Source: Bryobacterales bacterium (GTDB lineage: Bacteria > Acidobacteriota > Terriglobia > Bryobacterales > UBA6623). Taken from it: 64,000 bases of DNA. The position numbers and the translations under genes were made by a program. Below the pieces are notes generated by a model. The model was not told the origin of the DNA. It saw nothing but the letters and a program-made list of their open reading frames with translations, and searched no databases. Location of the stretch: contig JAPPMG010000066.1 of assembly GCA_028819215.1 (NCBI GenBank), forward strand, positions 46,946-110,945, in the 5' to 3' direction. Below, in pieces: positions 62,340 to 64,000 of the stretch (positions are counted from its first letter, which is position 1; each line of letters begins with the position of its first letter).

Positions 62340-62489
62340 CTTGTTCCAGAGTAATTGAAATCTGGGTCGCGGGCGACGATTTCTTGGCCATTTCTTGTCT
62401 AGTGCGCCTACGCATGCAAGAACGGCGCTGACAGCCGGCGTGGGAACCGGATACGCTGGACAAGGCAGGCTCCTGCCGGAAACTGAAAC

Positions 62490-64000
62490 ATGCGGATTGG
62501 GTCGCACTTGCTCGCCCTCGGCGGGGCTTGGGCGTTGGCACTCCTTGGGCCGGCACAAGCCGAGACTAGTGCCTCGATAGACCCAACCAGCTCGCTAGCG
62601 CAACTTTCCGAGCGTTTTCGGGCGGAAGTGTATCCCTTGCTGGCTCGGAGCACCAATGGCTGCCAGGGATGCCATAACGCACGGGCTTCGCAGGCGTTTC
62701 AGGTTCTCGATTCGCCCGGGGCTACATTCAGCCTGTTGCTGGAACGGGGATTGCTCGACGCCACAGACCCGATGGCGATTCCGGGCCGCGTTACCAGCCA
62801 AGACACAGACTTGCGCATGCCGAAGGCAGGAGTGCTGAAAAGCTCCGAAGTCGAAGATATCGTCCGATTTGCCACTGATCTGGCTGCAAGGGTTGAAAGT
62901 GATGGGACCAATCTGACAGATCCTCATGACGAGCGGTTCCCGGACAGTCTCCTGCTCCCGTACGACGGCGAGGAGCAGTCCGACCTGGCGCAGCGGCGAA
63001 TGAGCCATTTCCAGCTGAGGCGGTCCTTTGAGACCCTCTTCGGCGCCGAATGGCTCGCCGCGTCAGGAAGCGGTCCGTTCAGCGACAAGGCTCAAGCACT
63101 TGGTGGAGCGGACTTCCGCAGCAGTTTTGACCAGACCCGCACGATGACTGCGAGCTATGTCGCCGCTCTGCAAGAGATCGCGCGGGAGGTGGCGCGGCGC
63201 TTCGTTTCCGCACCGAGGCAGAACCTGTTCGATGGATTCAATCCAGACATCTTCGTTGACCGTTCCCGGAAGGCGGCCGACCGCAACGTGCGGACACTCT
63301 ACGAGCGAATTCTGTTCGCCGAGCCGTCCCAGTCTGAAATCAACCGAGCCTTGGGCTTGGTGCGAGACTTGCAGGCACGGGCCGAAGATCGCAGGACCGT
63401 GCGCTTCACTCTGGATGTGAGGGATCCAGGCGGGCGTCGGGACCGGCAGCAGGTCGACGTTGCCCTGAAAGCCGCCAAGGCTTCCGTCTCTCGATACCTG
63501 ATTGACCAGACTACAGAGCAGGACGACGGCACCTGGGTTCGTATCGGTGATCGCCCGTTCAGGTTCTCGTCCGCGGATCCTGATCACTTCGTCCGCGTAG
63601 TAGCCCGGCCCGGGAACCACGTCACGGTCTTTGATGCAGTTAGACTCGTCCGCGTCCGGCACGGCATGGAATCGAGCCAGTCAGTCGTCTTGGACAACCT
63701 CGACCCCGAATGCACGTTCTCCGGCGAGTGGGAACCAGTAGCAAAGGACGGCGAGCGCAGCCGTGCGGGGGCACCGAAGAAGAAGTACGAAATCGATCTA
63801 CATGTGATCGGGACCAACCATCTCGAACGGCGTGCCGTCGACAACCGGCTCGGATCCGCAACTGTCGCTCTGCGAATTCCTGAAGACGGTGAGTACAACG
63901 TGTACCTAAGCTGGCCGAGGATCCCGCGGGCAGCAACGTCGGCGCTGGTTGAAGTCCATTCGGCGAACCGAGCTGCCGTCCCCAACATCAACGACAGCCG
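62490..64000 (+). CDS. Secreted cytochrome c / golvesin-like protein, 5' part only
   Basis: At least 503 residues, open at the right window edge. Signal peptide (SHLLALGGAWALALLGPAQA), then a mono-haem site NGCQGCHNAR (CxxCH near residue 60). The middle part resembles DUF1592/PSD-type proteins (RNVRTLYERILFAEPSQSE). Residues about 440-503 match a golvesin/xanthan-lyase-like sheet domain (YEIDLHVIGTN, VALRIPEDGEYNVYLSWP, VEVHSANRA). This joins a redox haem to a carbohydrate-binding-like domain in the periplasm or on the surface. The ATG at 62490 starts the signal. It is divergent from the Tat TIM-barrel gene. Confidence 0.75.
   Translation, partial: MRIGSHLLALGGAWALALLGPAQAETSASIDPTSSLAQLSERFRAEVYPLLARSTNGCQGCHNARASQAFQVLDSPGATFSLLLERGLLDATDPMAIPGRVTSQDTDLRMPKAGVLKSSEVEDIVRFATDLAARVESDGTNLTDPHDERFPDSLLLPYDGEEQSDLAQRRMSHFQLRRSFETLFGAEWLAASGSGPFSDKAQALGGADFRSSFDQTRTMTASYVAALQEIAREVARRFVSAPRQNLFDGFNPDIFVDRSRKAADRNVRTLYERILFAEPSQSEINRALGLVRDLQARAEDRRTVRFTLDVRDPGGRRDRQQVDVALKAAKASVSRYLIDQTTEQDDGTWVRIGDRPFRFSSADPDHFVRVVARPGNHVTVFDAVRLVRVRHGMESSQSVVLDNLDPECTFSGEWEPVAKDGERSRAGAPKKKYEIDLHVIGTNHLERRAVDNRLGSATVALRIPEDGEYNVYLSWPRIPRAATSALVEVHSANRAAVPNINDS

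Overview
The window is GC-rich (by eye about 60-65%), gene-dense chromosomal DNA from a Gram-negative bacterium. Several families point to Acidobacteriota, probably a Bryobacterales/Solibacter-like or sponge/marine-associated lineage: an Oar-like TonB receptor with an N-terminal carboxypeptidase-regulatory domain, a CRTAC1/ASPIC-UnbV protein followed by a TPR protein, planctomycete-type cytochrome c domains, DUF5715, DUF3604, several Na+/solute symporters, and Tat-exported Gfo/Idh/MocA and xylose-isomerase-like enzymes. The phylum call is an inference from gene content. No rRNA, tRNA, CRISPR array, phage or insertion sequence was recognised.

Layout: 1-6.1 kb holds the 3' end of thiC, an exported amidohydrolase, an esterase-like hydrolase and a large cytochrome/beta-propeller protein. 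6.2-9.9 kb is a small accessory patch: a hipBA toxin-antitoxin locus, a VIT1/CCC1-type transporter and an AAA/DUF4143 ATPase. 10.1-20.8 kb is a carbohydrate/sulfate-ester block: sulfatase, Tat-lipoprotein enolase-superfamily enzyme, symporter, TIM-barrel isomerase, membrane-anchored glycosidase-like fusion, RRM protein and Gfo/Idh/MocA oxidoreductase. 20.8-26.4 kb holds a SprT-like metalloprotein, DUF5715, a TPM-nucleotidyltransferase-LemA operon and a TPR metallopeptidase. 26.4-31.5 kb is a reverse-strand run (PhyH dioxygenase, frameshifted symporter, ThrB, U32-like TIM barrel, RraA-like). 31.6-37.7 kb is mostly core metabolism: methyltransferase, PPi-type phosphofructokinase, an isolated nuoA, rsfS, and a trpA-aroQ-tyrA operon. 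37.8-45.4 kb has an enolase-superfamily gene, an amidohydrolase lacking its metal ligands, an oxidoreductase with a decayed Tat signal, and an RND pump without partners. 45.8-46.6 kb is a TumE/TumA-like toxin-antitoxin pair under a perfect palindrome. 46.8-54.5 kb holds DUF3604, a symporter, CbiX, a flavin reductase and thrS. 54.6-64 kb holds the TonB receptor, CRTAC1 and TPR proteins, another Tat TIM barrel and the start of a cytochrome c/golvesin-like protein that runs off the window.

Together the genes describe a heterotroph that scavenges complex organic matter: outer-membrane uptake by the TonB receptor, periplasmic processing by Tat-exported sugar enzymes and a sulfatase, and Na+-driven import through three symporters.

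Two window-wide patterns stand out. First, at least a dozen genes have a TAnnnT-like -10 hexamer only 6-11 nt before the start codon and no Shine-Dalgarno sequence, which suggests widespread leaderless transcription. Second, two divergent gene pairs share a symmetric TATA core that could serve as -10 for both directions. I did not find a clearly new multi-gene system. The best candidates for something undescribed are these promoters, the TPM-nucleotidyltransferase-LemA operon, the glycosidase fusion protein, and the apparent pseudoenzymes.
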